Below, in pieces: positions 47,393 to 57,927 of a DNA stretch of 64,000 nucleotides. The stretch is from Mesorhizobium sp. SOD10. GTDB lineage: Bacteria > Pseudomonadota > Alphaproteobacteria > Rhizobiales > Rhizobiaceae. How positions within the stretch are numbered: position 1 is the first letter of the stretch; the number at the start of each line of letters is the position of its first letter. Location: NCBI GenBank assembly GCA_000824805.1, contig CCNA01000006.1, positions 248,001 to 312,000 on the forward strand, given 5' to 3'. The notes under the pieces were generated by a model that searched no databases, was not told the origin of the DNA, and saw only the letters and a list, made by a program, of their open reading frames with translations. The translations under genes were made by a program, and so were the position numbers.

Positions 47393-47770
47393 ATGAAGTC
47401 ACGTGAAAACCTCGTTCGGCTGAAGCAGTTTCAGGTGAATGAGAAGCGGCGGCAGCTCTTGCAGCTGGACATGATGATCGCCGAGTTCGAGCGCATGGCC
47501 GTCGAGTTGGAAGCGCAGATCATCGCCGAAGAGAAAAAAGCCGGCATCACCGACATCAACCATTTCGCCTATCCGACCTTCGCCAAAGCGGCGCGCCTGC
47601 GCCGGGACAACCTCAGGAACTCACAAAACGACCTCGCCCAACAGCGAAGCACCGCCGAATCATTACTCGGCGAAGCTGAAGCGGAGCTGTCCAAGGCGGA
47701 GATGCTGGAATCGCGCGACACCAAGATTCGCGAGGCCGAAACAGGCGGCCGCAGCGCCATGATCGGCTGA
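47393..47770 (+). CDS. FliJ-like coiled-coil protein
   Basis: A 125-residue, almost wholly helical protein (RENLVRLKQFQVNEKRRQLLQLDMMIAEFERMAVELEAQI...EEKKAGITD...YPTFAKAARLRRDNLRNSQNDL). It matches the FliJ-type flagellar export proteins of alphaproteobacteria, which help the FliI ATPase work. GGAG lies nine bases before the ATG. It is divergent from ctrA with CcrM sites between, consistent with cell-cycle timing. No other flagellar gene is in the window, so the FliJ role is by similarity only. Confidence 0.78.
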   Translation: MKSRENLVRLKQFQVNEKRRQLLQLDMMIAEFERMAVELEAQIIAEEKKAGITDINHFAYPTFAKAARLRRDNLRNSQNDLAQQRSTAESLLGEAEAELSKAEMLESRDTKIREAETGGRSAMIG

Positions 47771-47871
47771 TCGCCGGGCATTTCGCACTCATGCCGGAGA
47801 TCTGCCGGCATCTTCAGAACCGGCGATCGGCAGAAGGCGGCGTCGCCGGGCAATTCCAGGAAATGTGAACG

Positions 47872-48114
47872 GTTGGCCTGGTGTCGCTGCTCGCAGTCCC
47901 CGACGCAGTGAAGGCAAAGGCCAAGGAACGGAACATCCGGGTCGAGCGTATGTCGGTCGTGCCCGACCGGGAAGGCCTTGTCGAGCTTGCCGGGCTCGTC
48001 GATGCCGGAAAGCTCGCGCCCCACGTGGCGAAAGCCTTTCCGCTCGACCAGGCGGGGGCTGCGCCCGCTTTCCTCGCCACGCGGCCGATCGGCAGGTCGT
48101 GCTTGACGGTCTGA
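47872..48114 (+). pseudogene. C-terminal remnant of a zinc-type alcohol dehydrogenase/quinone oxidoreductase
   Basis: An open frame of about 80 codons after an in-frame stop at 47866 matches the end of MDR-family oxidoreductases (GLVSLLAVPDAVKAKAKERNIRVERMSVVPDREGLVELAGLVDAGKLAPHVAKAFPLDQAGAA...LATRPIG). The cofactor-binding and N-terminal parts are missing, and the usual GKVVLTV end has become GRSCLTV. The frame could start at GTG 47881 but would lack any active site. It lies between the FliJ-like gene and sciP and is best read as a gene fragment. Confidence 0.75.
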
Positions 48115-48129
48115 GGCTTTTGCATAAAA

Positions 48130-48160
48130 CGAAAGGGCGCGGTGTTCCCGCGCCCTTTCG
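48130..48160. terminator. Strong bidirectional terminator before sciP end
   Basis: CGAAAGGGCGCGG pairs perfectly with CCGCGCCCTTTCG around TGTTC. It is placed between the oxidoreductase remnant and the 3' end of sciP, with AAAA on the left and TCTT on the right. Confidence 0.88.
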
Positions 48161-48176
48161 TCTTAAGTCTTCAGGC

Positions 48177-48452
48177 CTAGTGCCGGTATTGCTGGATTCG
48201 CGTGGTGCGCAGCCCGGCAAGGCCGTATTCGTCGATCGATGCCTGCCAGGAGAGAAATTCTTCGGTGGTGAGCTTGTAGCGCTGGCAGGCTTCCTCGAGG
48301 CTGAGCAGGCCGCCGCGCACCGCCGCGACCACTTCTGCCTTGCGCCGGATAACCCAGCGCCGCGTGTTCGTCGGTGGCAGATCGGCGATCGTAAGAGGGC
48401 TGCCGTCGGGCCCGATAACATACTTGACTCTAGGTCTAACCAGATCGGTCAT
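48177..48452 (-). CDS. sciP: CtrA inhibitor SciP (DUF1153)
   Basis: A 91-residue helix-turn-helix protein (RPRVKYVIGPDGSPLTIADLPPTNTRRWVIRRKAEVVAAVRGGLLSLEEACQRYKLTTEEFLSWQASIDEYG). It matches SciP, which binds CtrA at promoters and blocks RNA polymerase recruitment in G1 cells of Caulobacter. The length equals the usual 90-95 residues. It lies 1.2 kb from ctrA in the same orientation. A CtrA-like TTAG-N7-TTTA (48563-48577) lies about 110 bases upstream of its start, fitting the known CtrA-SciP feedback, although two of eight bases differ from consensus. Confidence 0.95.
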   Translation of the reverse strand: MTDLVRPRVKYVIGPDGSPLTIADLPPTNTRRWVIRRKAEVVAAVRGGLLSLEEACQRYKLTTEEFLSWQASIDEYGLAGLRTTRIQQYRH

Positions 48453-48706
48453 CGTACTCTCTACTAAAAACTCAAAGACCCAATCCCCGCCACAGTACCG
48501 CCACAGCTTTAAAAATTGCCTAAGCGAACCCTAATCACTAGGTAAGGATCATGAACGCCCGGTTAGGATTTCGTTTAGAATTTGAAACACCGGCCTCCAG
48601 GCCCTGAAATTGCCGGTAATCTCGTCCTGGGCCGCAAGCTGGCGCGGACGTGGCGCTTGACCTATATTCCGGCCATTGGCATTGAGCGCCGCACAGTGAA
48701 AGCATC

Positions 48707-49897
48707 ATGAACAGCCTCGATCTCCCTCGCCGCCCAGAAGAAACCCGCGTCGTCGTCGCGATGTCGGGCGGTGTCGATTCGTCTGTCGTCGCAGGCATCC
48801 TGAAGCGCGAAGGCTATGACGTTGTCGGCGTGACGCTGCAGCTTTACGACCATGGCGCGGCCACTCACCGCGCCGGCTCGTGCTGCGCCGGGCAGGACAT
48901 CGACGACGCCCGCCGCGTTTCCGAGACGCTCGGCATTCCGCATTACGTGCTCGACTATGAGGAGCGCTTCCGTAAGGCGGTCATCGATCCCTTCGCCGAG
49001 AGCTATGTCGCCGGCGAGACGCCCATCCCTTGCGTATCCTGCAACCAGACCGTGAAGTTCGCCGATCTTCTGGCGACGGCGCAGGATCTCGGCGCCGACG
49101 CCCTTGCCACCGGCCACTATATCCGCTCGGGCGCCAATGGCGCGCATCGCGCGCTCTACCGGCCGGTCGACGCCGACCGCGACCAGAGCTATTTCCTGTT
49201 CGCCACCACGCAGGCGCAGATCGATTACCTGCGCTTTCCCCTCGGCGGCCTGTCGAAGCCGCAGGTCCGCGCCATCGCCGAGGAGATGGGACTCACCGTC
49301 GCCGCCAAGCAGGACAGCCAGGACATCTGCTTCGTGCCGCAGGGTAAGTATTCCGACATTATCGCCAAGCTGAAGCCGGCCGCGGCCAATCCCGGCGACA
49401 TCGTCCATATCGACGGCCGCGTGCTCGGCCGCCATGAAGGCATCCTGCGCTACACGATCGGCCAGCGCCGCGGCATCGGCATCGCCTCCGGCGAGCCGCT
49501 CTATGTCGTTCACCTCGACGCCGACCGCGCGCGCGTCATCGTCGGCCCGCGCGAGGCGCTGGAGACGCACAAGATCTATCTGCGCAACATGAACTGGCTG
49601 GGCGACGGACCGCTGTCGGACGTTCCGTCCGGCGGGATCGAGCTTTTCGCCAAGGTCCGCTCGACCAGACCACCGCGTCCGGCCGTGCTGCATCACCGCG
49701 ACGGCGTGACTTCCGTCGAGCTGGCCGACGGCGAATCGGGCATCGCTCCGGGGCAGGCCTGCGTGCTCTATTCCGACGACGGCAACGAGGCGCGGGTGTT
49801 CGGCGGGGGGTTCATCGAGCGCTCCGAGCGCGGCGCGGAAGCCGAGGCGATGCTGTCCAGGCTTGCCGCCAGGCCGGCGCAGATTCCCGCCGAATAA
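48707..49897 (+). CDS. mnmA: tRNA-specific 2-thiouridylase
   Basis: A 396-residue enzyme that thiolates U34 of Lys, Glu and Gln tRNAs using ATP and relay-delivered sulfur. The PP-loop [10 protein letters not shown] is near residue 20. The catalytic cysteines are in [12 protein letters not shown] and [10 protein letters not shown], and the C-terminal barrel is present ([29 protein letters not shown]). It is unlinked to other tRNA genes except tRNA-Met 1.2 kb away. Identification is very secure. Confidence 0.97.
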   Translation: MNSLDLPRRPEETRVVVAMSGGVDSSVVAGILKREGYDVVGVTLQLYDHGAATHRAGSCCAGQDIDDARRVSETLGIPHYVLDYEERFRKAVIDPFAESYVAGETPIPCVSCNQTVKFADLLATAQDLGADALATGHYIRSGANGAHRALYRPVDADRDQSYFLFATTQAQIDYLRFPLGGLSKPQVRAIAEEMGLTVAAKQDSQDICFVPQGKYSDIIAKLKPAAANPGDIVHIDGRVLGRHEGILRYTIGQRRGIGIASGEPLYVVHLDADRARVIVGPREALETHKIYLRNMNWLGDGPLSDVPSGGIELFAKVRSTRPPRPAVLHHRDGVTSVELADGESGIAPGQACVLYSDDGNEARVFGGGFIERSERGAEAEAMLSRLAARPAQIPAE

Positions 49898-49915
49898 ATT
49901 CTCAGTCTGATTGCT

Positions 49916-50881
49916 TCATGCGGACGAACCGGTATGGATCACCGTGCCGGCGGTCAGGATGCGCAGCACCCGGATCGCTTCCTCGCCGTCGGTGCGCGGC
50001 TCGGCGCGCGTCTCGATGCATTGCATGAAATGGGCAAGCTCGCGCGTCAGTGGCATGCCCTCGCCGACGGCCACATAGGAAGGTTCGTTGGCGGTGAAGG
50101 CCCACTGGCCGCTGTCCTGCCACACCGCGTGGCGGTAGACGGCAAGCTTGCGCTCCCAGGGCTCGACGTCATCGAACACCGCCATCGCCTTGGTGCCGAC
50201 GACCGTCAGCCGTCGCTCGCGATAGGGATTGAGGCGCGAGGCGAAGAGATGGCTGCGCAGGCCGTTCGGGAAACGCATATGCAGGTGCGCGAAGTCGCTG
50301 AGATTGTCGAGGAGTGCAGCCCCCTCGCCCCTGACCTCGATCGGCTCCGTGCCGGTGATGGCGAGGATCATCGACAAATCGTGCGGCGCAAGGTCCCAGA
50401 GCGCGTCGTTTTCGGTGTGGAACTTGCCGAGGCCGAGCCGGTGCGAGTGGATGTAGCGCACCTCGCCGAGCTCGCCATTGTCAATCAGCGCCTTCAGCGT
50501 CTCGAAGGCGGGATGGAAGCGCAGCACATGGCCGACCATGAAGATGCGGCCATTGTCCTTTGCCGCCTTCACCGCGCGCTCGGCGTCGGCGACCGTGAGC
50601 GCGATCGGCTTTTCGACCAGCACGTCCTTGCCGCTTTCGACGGCGCGCACAGCTGTGTCGGCATGGAATTGCGGCGGCAGCGCCATGACGATGGCGTCGA
50701 CGTCGGTCCGCTCGAATAGCCTGTCCGGCTCGATCGCCAGGCAGTCCTGTTCGCTGGCGAAACCTTCGGCGCGGGCGCGGTTGACGTCGGAAACGGCATG
50801 CAGCGCGCCAAGCGCCTTGAGGGTGCGGATATGGTTGCTGCCCCAGTATCCGCAACCGAGGACGGCGATGCGCGGCTTCAT
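49916..50881 (-). CDS. Gfo/Idh/MocA family oxidoreductase
   Basis: A 321-residue NAD(P)-dependent sugar or inositol dehydrogenase-like enzyme. The Rossmann motif is AVLGCGYWGSNHIRTL. The family EKP motif is present in VLVEKPIALTVADAERAVKAAKDNGRIFMVGHVLRFHPAF. The C-terminal sheet domain follows. The form with YWG at the start resembles UDP-sugar or N-acetyl-sugar 3-dehydrogenases of surface polysaccharide pathways, but no such genes are beside it. It faces mnmA convergently with an 18-base gap. Confidence 0.88.
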   Translation of the reverse strand: MKPRIAVLGCGYWGSNHIRTLKALGALHAVSDVNRARAEGFASEQDCLAIEPDRLFERTDVDAIVMALPPQFHADTAVRAVESGKDVLVEKPIALTVADAERAVKAAKDNGRIFMVGHVLRFHPAFETLKALIDNGELGEVRYIHSHRLGLGKFHTENDALWDLAPHDLSMILAITGTEPIEVRGEGAALLDNLSDFAHLHMRFPNGLRSHLFASRLNPYRERRLTVVGTKAMAVFDDVEPWERKLAVYRHAVWQDSGQWAFTANEPSYVAVGEGMPLTRELAHFMQCIETRAEPRTDGEEAIRVLRILTAGTVIHTGSSA

Positions 50882-51131
50882 TCGTTCAAACTCTAGAATT
50901 TTATGGCCGAGACATAGCGACGTGCCCCGCCGAACTCAACCCCGGGACATGCCCTGAGTGTCTGTCCGGCAAAGCTTTTCTGGGATGAGATTAGGCCGGC
51001 CGGATTATGCCGGCATGTCGGCTTATCCAAGCTTGACAGGCTCACCCTCGCAACCTTATATCCGCGCGACCTCGGCGAACGCCTCGCGACGCCCGTCCAT
51101 TCAGGACGGTTTTCCGGGCATTTGCCACCCT

Positions 51132-51208
51132 GGCGGGGTAGCTCAGTTGGTTAGAGCACGGGAATCATAATCCTGGGGTCGGGGGTTCAAGTCCCTCCCC
51201 CGCTACCA
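51132..51208 (+). tRNA. tRNA-Met (CAT anticodon), elongator type
   Basis: The 77-base sequence folds into a standard cloverleaf: acceptor GGCGGGG/CCCCGCT with A73 and encoded CCA, D-arm GCTC..GAGC, anticodon stem CGGGA/TCCTG with loop AT-CAT-AA, and T-loop GTTCAAGTC. The anticodon stem lacks the GGG/CCC of initiator tRNA. A CAT anticodon could also be tRNA-Ile2 (lysidine modified), but the body resembles rhizobial elongator Met. Confidence 0.92.
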
Positions 51209-51346
51209 GCCCCTTGAGGGCATCCAAAACTCAATGAAATAATGGGCGGCTAGGCGTCGTGTCCTGACACGTCCCAATGCATCCCTTCCCGAAGCCCAAA
51301 TCGGGTTAATTGAATTCGCTTTGGCGGCGGCCTATAGGTCGCGGCC

Positions 51347-53380
<2,034 letters not shown>

Positions 53381-53418
53381 GGCGCCTGCAAAGCTGGGGC
53401 GACCTCTTCTTCTTGTCC

Positions 53419-54738
53419 TCAGTGCGCGCTTGGTGCGGGCTCCGCCTCTCGCTGCATGACGGCGGCAAAGAAGCCGTCGGTATCATTGCGGGCGGGCGTC
53501 AGCGACAGATAGTCCAGGTGAGACGAATTCGTCAGTTGCGGCGCGGCCTGGTTGAGCGGCACGGCACGAAAATCGGGATGCCTCGCCAGGAAAGCGGCCA
53601 CCTGCTCCTCATTCTCCTCGGGCAGCATGGAGCATGTCGCGTAGACCAGCCGTCCGCCGGGCTTCACCAGACGCGCCGCGCTCGCCAGAATCCGGGCTTG
53701 CAACGACACGAGATTGTCCAAGCCCTGTTCCTCCGGCGCCCGCCAGCGTGCATCGGGATTGCGTCGCCAGGTGCCGGTGCCGCTGCATGGCGCGTCCACC
53801 AGAACGCGATCGAAACCACCCTTGTGGCGCTTGATCCAGCGATCCGTCTCGCTGGCCAGCAGCCTGGTTTCGATATTGTGCAATCCTGCCCGCCGAAAGC
53901 GCTCGGCACTGCGCTTCAAGCGGCCCTCCACGACGTCGCAGGCGACAATGTGGCCCTTGTTGTTCATCTGCGCGGCGATGGCCAGCGTCTTGCCGCCGGC
54001 CCCGGCGCAGAAATCGACCACGCGCTCGCCCGGCCGGGCATCGACCAGCATGGCGACAAGCTGCGAGCCCTCGTCCTGGATCTCGACCTCACCGGTTCTG
54101 AGCATCGGCAGGCTCGCCAGCGAGGGACGTTCATGCACACGAATGCCGTAAGGAGCCATGGCCGAGGCCTCCGCCCGCAAGCCAAGGTCTTTCAACGCGC
54201 GAAGCATGGCCTCGCGCGTCGACTTGATCGAATTGACGCGCAGGTCAAGCGGCGCCGAGGTCAGAAGCGCGGCCATCTCCTGCCTGAACGCTTCCTTGAA
54301 ACGGCGCTGCAGGGGATCGGCTGCCCAGGACGGGCATTCGAGGCGCACTTCTTCCGGCATGCCGGGATGGTCGATCGTGCCTCCCTGCAATTTGACCAGC
54401 AGCGCGTGCTCATGATCCTTCAGGATGGCGGGCGCGGATTTCGCGCCATTGAACAAGCGCTTGATCTGATCGGGCGCCTTGCCTTCCTTCAGCGTCAACC
54501 ATGCAAGCAGCCGGTTGCGGGGCCTATCATCGCGCCCGTGCCTCGCCAGCCACCATCCAAGCCGTGCATGGTGTCTGAGAAGTGCATAGAGCAAGTCCAG
54601 CATCTGACCACGGTCGCTATCGCCGATATAGCGCCTGGCCCGAAACCAGGCCGAGACGACAGCATCCGCGGGACGCGGAACGCTATCGACTTCATGCATA
54701 AGTTCGATTGTGGCTTGCAGGCGGGCGGCAGGGGTCAC
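53419..54738 (-). CDS. rsmB: RsmB-type 16S rRNA m5C methyltransferase
   Basis: A 439-residue SAM-dependent methyltransferase. The SAM motif is VVDFCAGAGGKTLAIAAQM. The catalytic cysteine pair of m5C enzymes is in LVDAPCSGTGTWRRNPDARW and LVYATCSMLPEENEEQVAAFL. The N-terminal helical domain of RsmB/NusB-like type is present but less conserved. It is convergent with the YgiQ gene. The rsmB name is by family; other m5C rRNA targets are possible. Confidence 0.87.
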   Translation of the reverse strand: MTPAARLQATIELMHEVDSVPRPADAVVSAWFRARRYIGDSDRGQMLDLLYALLRHHARLGWWLARHGRDDRPRNRLLAWLTLKEGKAPDQIKRLFNGAKSAPAILKDHEHALLVKLQGGTIDHPGMPEEVRLECPSWAADPLQRRFKEAFRQEMAALLTSAPLDLRVNSIKSTREAMLRALKDLGLRAEASAMAPYGIRVHERPSLASLPMLRTGEVEIQDEGSQLVAMLVDARPGERVVDFCAGAGGKTLAIAAQMNNKGHIVACDVVEGRLKRSAERFRRAGLHNIETRLLASETDRWIKRHKGGFDRVLVDAPCSGTGTWRRNPDARWRAPEEQGLDNLVSLQARILASAARLVKPGGRLVYATCSMLPEENEEQVAAFLARHPDFRAVPLNQAAPQLTNSSHLDYLSLTPARNDTDGFFAAVMQREAEPAPSAH

Positions 54739-54815
54739 GGAACGGCGATCAGGCTGAAAACACCCCCCTATAGACGACAGAGCGGCTCCTGACCATTCTT
54801 CGCGCGTCCCCGCGC

Positions 54816-55577
54816 TCAGCCCTTGCGTTCCTGCAGGATGTTGCCGCCGTCCACGACGATCACGGCGCCGTTGACGTAGCTCGCCGCATCAGACGCCAGG
54901 AACAGCACGGCGGCCGCGACTTCCTCGGGGCTGCCGGCGCGGCCGAGCGGCGTGTTGCGCGCAGCAGCGAGTTCCTCCGGTGTCGAGGCACCCGTCGAGA
55001 TCCAGCCCGGCGCCACGGCGTTGACCGTGACGCCATCGCGGCCGACCTCCAGGGCGAGCGCATGCGTCAGCCCGATCATGCCGGCCTTGGCCGCGGAATA
55101 GGCTGCCTCGCCTTCATTGGATACGTAGGGCCCCGTCACCGAGGCCATGTTGACGACGCGCCCATGGCCACGTTGCACCATGCCTGACAGAAATCCGCGC
55201 GTGCTCAAAAAGGCGGTCTTCAGGCTGACATCGATGCCGCGATCCCAGTCGCTTTCGCTGAGGTCGATAAACCGTCGCTGCAATGCCGGCTGGGCAACGG
55301 TGCCCATCCCGGCATTGTTGACGAGGATGTCAATCTTGCCGGCTTCGGCGCTTAGCCGCTCGACATCGCCGGAGAGCGTCAGGTCGGCCACGACAGCGCT
55401 TATATCGAGCCCTTCCGCCCGCAGTTCCTCCGCGCGTTGCTCGACGCGTGCGGACGAAGCGGTGATGACGACAGAAAGACCGGCCTCGCCCAACGCCCGC
55501 GCGATCGCGATGCCGATGCCGTCGGCGGCGCCGGCGCCTGTCACCAAAGCCTTGCGGGACTTGCGGAACACGATCAT
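54816..55577 (-). CDS. SDR family oxidoreductase
   Basis: A 253-residue FabG-like short-chain dehydrogenase. It has VTGAGAADGIG in the cofactor site, NNAGMG, NMASVTG and catalytic YSAAK, and ends VIVVDGGNILQERKG. GGAGAGGAA precedes the start at 55577; an in-frame start at 55622 lies closer to the upstream gene. It is the second gene of a two-SDR operon and may act in the same pathway as the next one. Confidence 0.88.
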   Translation of the reverse strand: MIVFRKSRKALVTGAGAADGIGIAIARALGEAGLSVVITASSARVEQRAEELRAEGLDISAVVADLTLSGDVERLSAEAGKIDILVNNAGMGTVAQPALQRRFIDLSESDWDRGIDVSLKTAFLSTRGFLSGMVQRGHGRVVNMASVTGPYVSNEGEAAYSAAKAGMIGLTHALALEVGRDGVTVNAVAPGWISTGASTPEELAAARNTPLGRAGSPEEVAAAVLFLASDAASYVNGAVIVVDGGNILQERKG

Positions 55578-55645
55578 TTCCTCTCCCCCATTAGATGCCG
55601 GTATGCCGGCGCGGGCACTCATGCCGCCACGAAACGTCCACCGGT

Positions 55646-56416
55646 TCAGTAGCCGGCGCTGACGCCGAAATCGATCGAAAGCGCGGCTCCGGTGATCGGC
55701 GCCGCGCTTGGCTGGCAAAGATAGTGGACGAAAGAAGCGATCTCCTCCACCTGGATGAACCTTGCTTTGTCTCGTTGCGGATAGTGTCCCAACAGCCGGC
55801 GCTTGTAGCCGTCGGGGTCGTCTCCGCCATAGGTCCTGGCCTGATATTCGATCATCGGCGTCGCGGTGTCGCCGGGACAGACGGCGTTGACCCTGATGCC
55901 TTGCGGGGCGAGTTCCAGGGCGAGAGCCTTGGTCAAAAGCACCAGCCCGCCCTTCGAGGCGCAATAGACGGAAGCCCCGTTGTTGCCGACGACGCCGGCA
56001 TCGGAGGCGATGTTGACGATCACGCCTTGCGCTGCCGCCAGATGCGGGATGGCCGCCGAGATCAAGAAGAAGGCGCCCTTGAGGTTGACGTCCAGCACCA
56101 GATCCCACTGGTCTTCCTCGACCTCGTTTGCCGGCCCTTCCAGCCAGACGCCGGCGGCATTGACGAGAATGTCGATCGCGCCGCCCCACTCTCTGGCCTT
56201 AGCCACCGCGTCGCGGCACGCGGCGACGGAGCGGATATCGAGCGGCAAACCGATCGCGTCCGCCCCTGTCGCGGCAATCGCCGCCACGGCGGCGTCGAGC
56301 TTGGGGCCGGCAAGATCGGCAAGCGCGATCCGCTCGCCGTCGGCCGCGAAACGCAGCCCGGTCGCGAGACCCATTCCCCCGGCCCCGCCGGCGATGAGGA
56401 CCGTCCTACCAGCCAT
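55646..56416 (-). CDS. SDR family oxidoreductase
   Basis: A 256-residue short-chain dehydrogenase with IAGGAGGMG in the cofactor site, VNAAGVW, NIASDAG and YCASK. The end SAAPITGAALSIDFGVSAGY is typical of the classical SDRs that oxidise polyols or cyclic alcohols. GGAGG precedes the start at 56416. It leads the two-gene operon and is divergent from the HTH protein gene about 490 bases away, a probable regulator. Confidence 0.88.
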   Translation of the reverse strand: MAGRTVLIAGGAGGMGLATGLRFAADGERIALADLAGPKLDAAVAAIAATGADAIGLPLDIRSVAACRDAVAKAREWGGAIDILVNAAGVWLEGPANEVEEDQWDLVLDVNLKGAFFLISAAIPHLAAAQGVIVNIASDAGVVGNNGASVYCASKGGLVLLTKALALELAPQGIRVNAVCPGDTATPMIEYQARTYGGDDPDGYKRRLLGHYPQRDKARFIQVEEIASFVHYLCQPSAAPITGAALSIDFGVSAGY

Positions 56417-56907
56417 TCGATACCTCCGCGAAACGCAGTGCCTGACAGAGGCAACCATGTCACTGGGTCATGTCGCATGGACCAGCCGGGCAAAACAATG
56501 ATCTCAGCGGGCCGTGCTGCCCGCAATCATCCCAGCTCGAGCGTCGTGATAGCGAAGACCGTCGACAGGGTGTTGCCGGGCTTGCCGACCTTGTACAGGC
56601 GTGTCGGCGCAACCCGGAACCATGCCGGCGGCCTGCTTAGCCAATGGCAAGGGTGGACATATCGAAGATCGTCCCGGTGGTCCGGCAGAACAGCCCATGC
56701 CGGTGGCGCGCTCATCGGGACTCGTCAATTCAACGCAGGGCCGCGGGCCAGACTATTATTGGGACGGGTTTCCCGAACCGATGCAAAGAGTTACCAACGC
56801 ATTCACCGCCTGATCGTTCGTTGTTCCAATAGGCAACTGGACAGGACCGGCGAAGATCGGGAATCTTCATTTGTCGTTGCTTGGAATCGCATGGAGTATC
56901 GCAGGAA
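56417..56907. other. Divergent region between SDR operon and HTH gene
   Basis: About 490 bases with no firm gene. A minus-strand open frame at 56527-56715 (ending RLYKVGKPGNTLSTVFAITTLELG) has protein-like composition and might be the end of a lost gene, but I do not recognise it. Promoters for both flanking units must be here. Confidence 0.4.
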
Positions 56908-57774
56908 ATGCCGCTGAGTGCCGCTGAGATCGCCCGTCATCCGGCAGCGCTTCGCAGCGTCCAGGAACAGGCCAAGGCGCTCATCCACATCTATGAAACA
57001 AGCCCACGGCTGGCTGCGGTCTTTGCCACCCAGCAGCGCTGGCTCCTCGGCCATGTCGGCCTGGCGTTGCATTTCCGGCGCGATCCCAGCGACCGCCGCA
57101 CCGAGATGACGATGGCGCGTTTCATCGAGGCCGTGCGCCGCAATTCCGTGGCCAGCCGCAACACCGCCGAAGCCTTCGTCAAGGAGATGCTGCACTACAA
57201 CATCGCCGAATATATCTCGGCCAGCGGTGATGGCCGGGCTCACCCCATGCGGGCCACTGCGAGCACCATCGAGACCTTCACCGGCTGGATCTACGCGCAT
57301 CTGAGGACGCTTGACCGCATAGACGGCGGGACGCGGCTTGCAGCGTTCCTCGATCGGCCCGAAATGCTGCCCACTCTGCAGCCGCTGATCGCCGACGGGT
57401 TGCTCCTCAGCGACGGCGTGCGGGAGCCCGGACCGACTTTCTCGTTGTTTATCTGGCTGAATAACGGCGGCATCGCCATGGACTGGCTGATGTCCGGCAT
57501 CGACCCGGAGGACGTCCATCTCGACAGGATACCGACCAGCGTCATTTCGGTCAGCGAATTCGCACACTGGCTGAAGCTCTCCCGCACGCATCTGGCGCGC
57601 AAACTCCATGATGCCGAGGCGCTCGGCAGCATCGGCTGGGTTGGCCAGCGCGGTCATTCCGTAATGTGGGTTTCGCGACAGTTCTGCGATGAATACATGG
57701 CCGTCCAGGCGTCCAAGCTCGCCGTTGTCGACGAAGCTTTCGAAGTCTGTCTCTCGACTCTGAAAGGGCGCTGA
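56908..57774 (+). CDS. Probable DNA-binding regulator of unknown family
   Basis: A 288-residue protein, mostly helical, with no known enzymatic motif. Near residues 220-245 the sequence SVSEFAHWLKLSRTHLARKLHDAEALGSIGW looks like a winged helix-turn-helix, similar to MarR/AraC recognition helices. The N-terminal part (RSVQEQAKALIHIYETSPRLAAVFATQQRWLLGHVGLALHF) is helical and may bind a ligand. ATG 56908 is preferred to TTG 56881. The divergent SDR operon is the obvious target. The regulator role is inference. Confidence 0.65.
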   Translation: MPLSAAEIARHPAALRSVQEQAKALIHIYETSPRLAAVFATQQRWLLGHVGLALHFRRDPSDRRTEMTMARFIEAVRRNSVASRNTAEAFVKEMLHYNIAEYISASGDGRAHPMRATASTIETFTGWIYAHLRTLDRIDGGTRLAAFLDRPEMLPTLQPLIADGLLLSDGVREPGPTFSLFIWLNNGGIAMDWLMSGIDPEDVHLDRIPTSVISVSEFAHWLKLSRTHLARKLHDAEALGSIGWVGQRGHSVMWVSRQFCDEYMAVQASKLAVVDEAFEVCLSTLKGR

Positions 57775-57807
57775 CCACCGGAACGCCGCAGCCCTGCGCC
57801 AGACCGG

Positions 57808-57817
57808 CCCCCCCCCC
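57808..57817. repeat. Ten-base poly-C tract
   Basis: A run of ten C lies 34 bases after the stop of the HTH gene and between convergent genes. No gene reads through it in a meaningful frame. Confidence 0.7.
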
Positions 57818-57927
57818 GCTGGCGGGTGCAGGCCAAAACTGCCATCCGCAACGTGCGAGCACCACAGCTCGCACTCATCGACGCGGCTTTCGCCGCCAGC
57901 ACGACGCGAGCGACGGACTGACAGGTG

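Noticed and set aside
51132..51208. Initiator tRNA-fMet
   Set aside because: The anticodon stem is CGGGA/TCCTG, not the GGG/CCC-type initiator stem.
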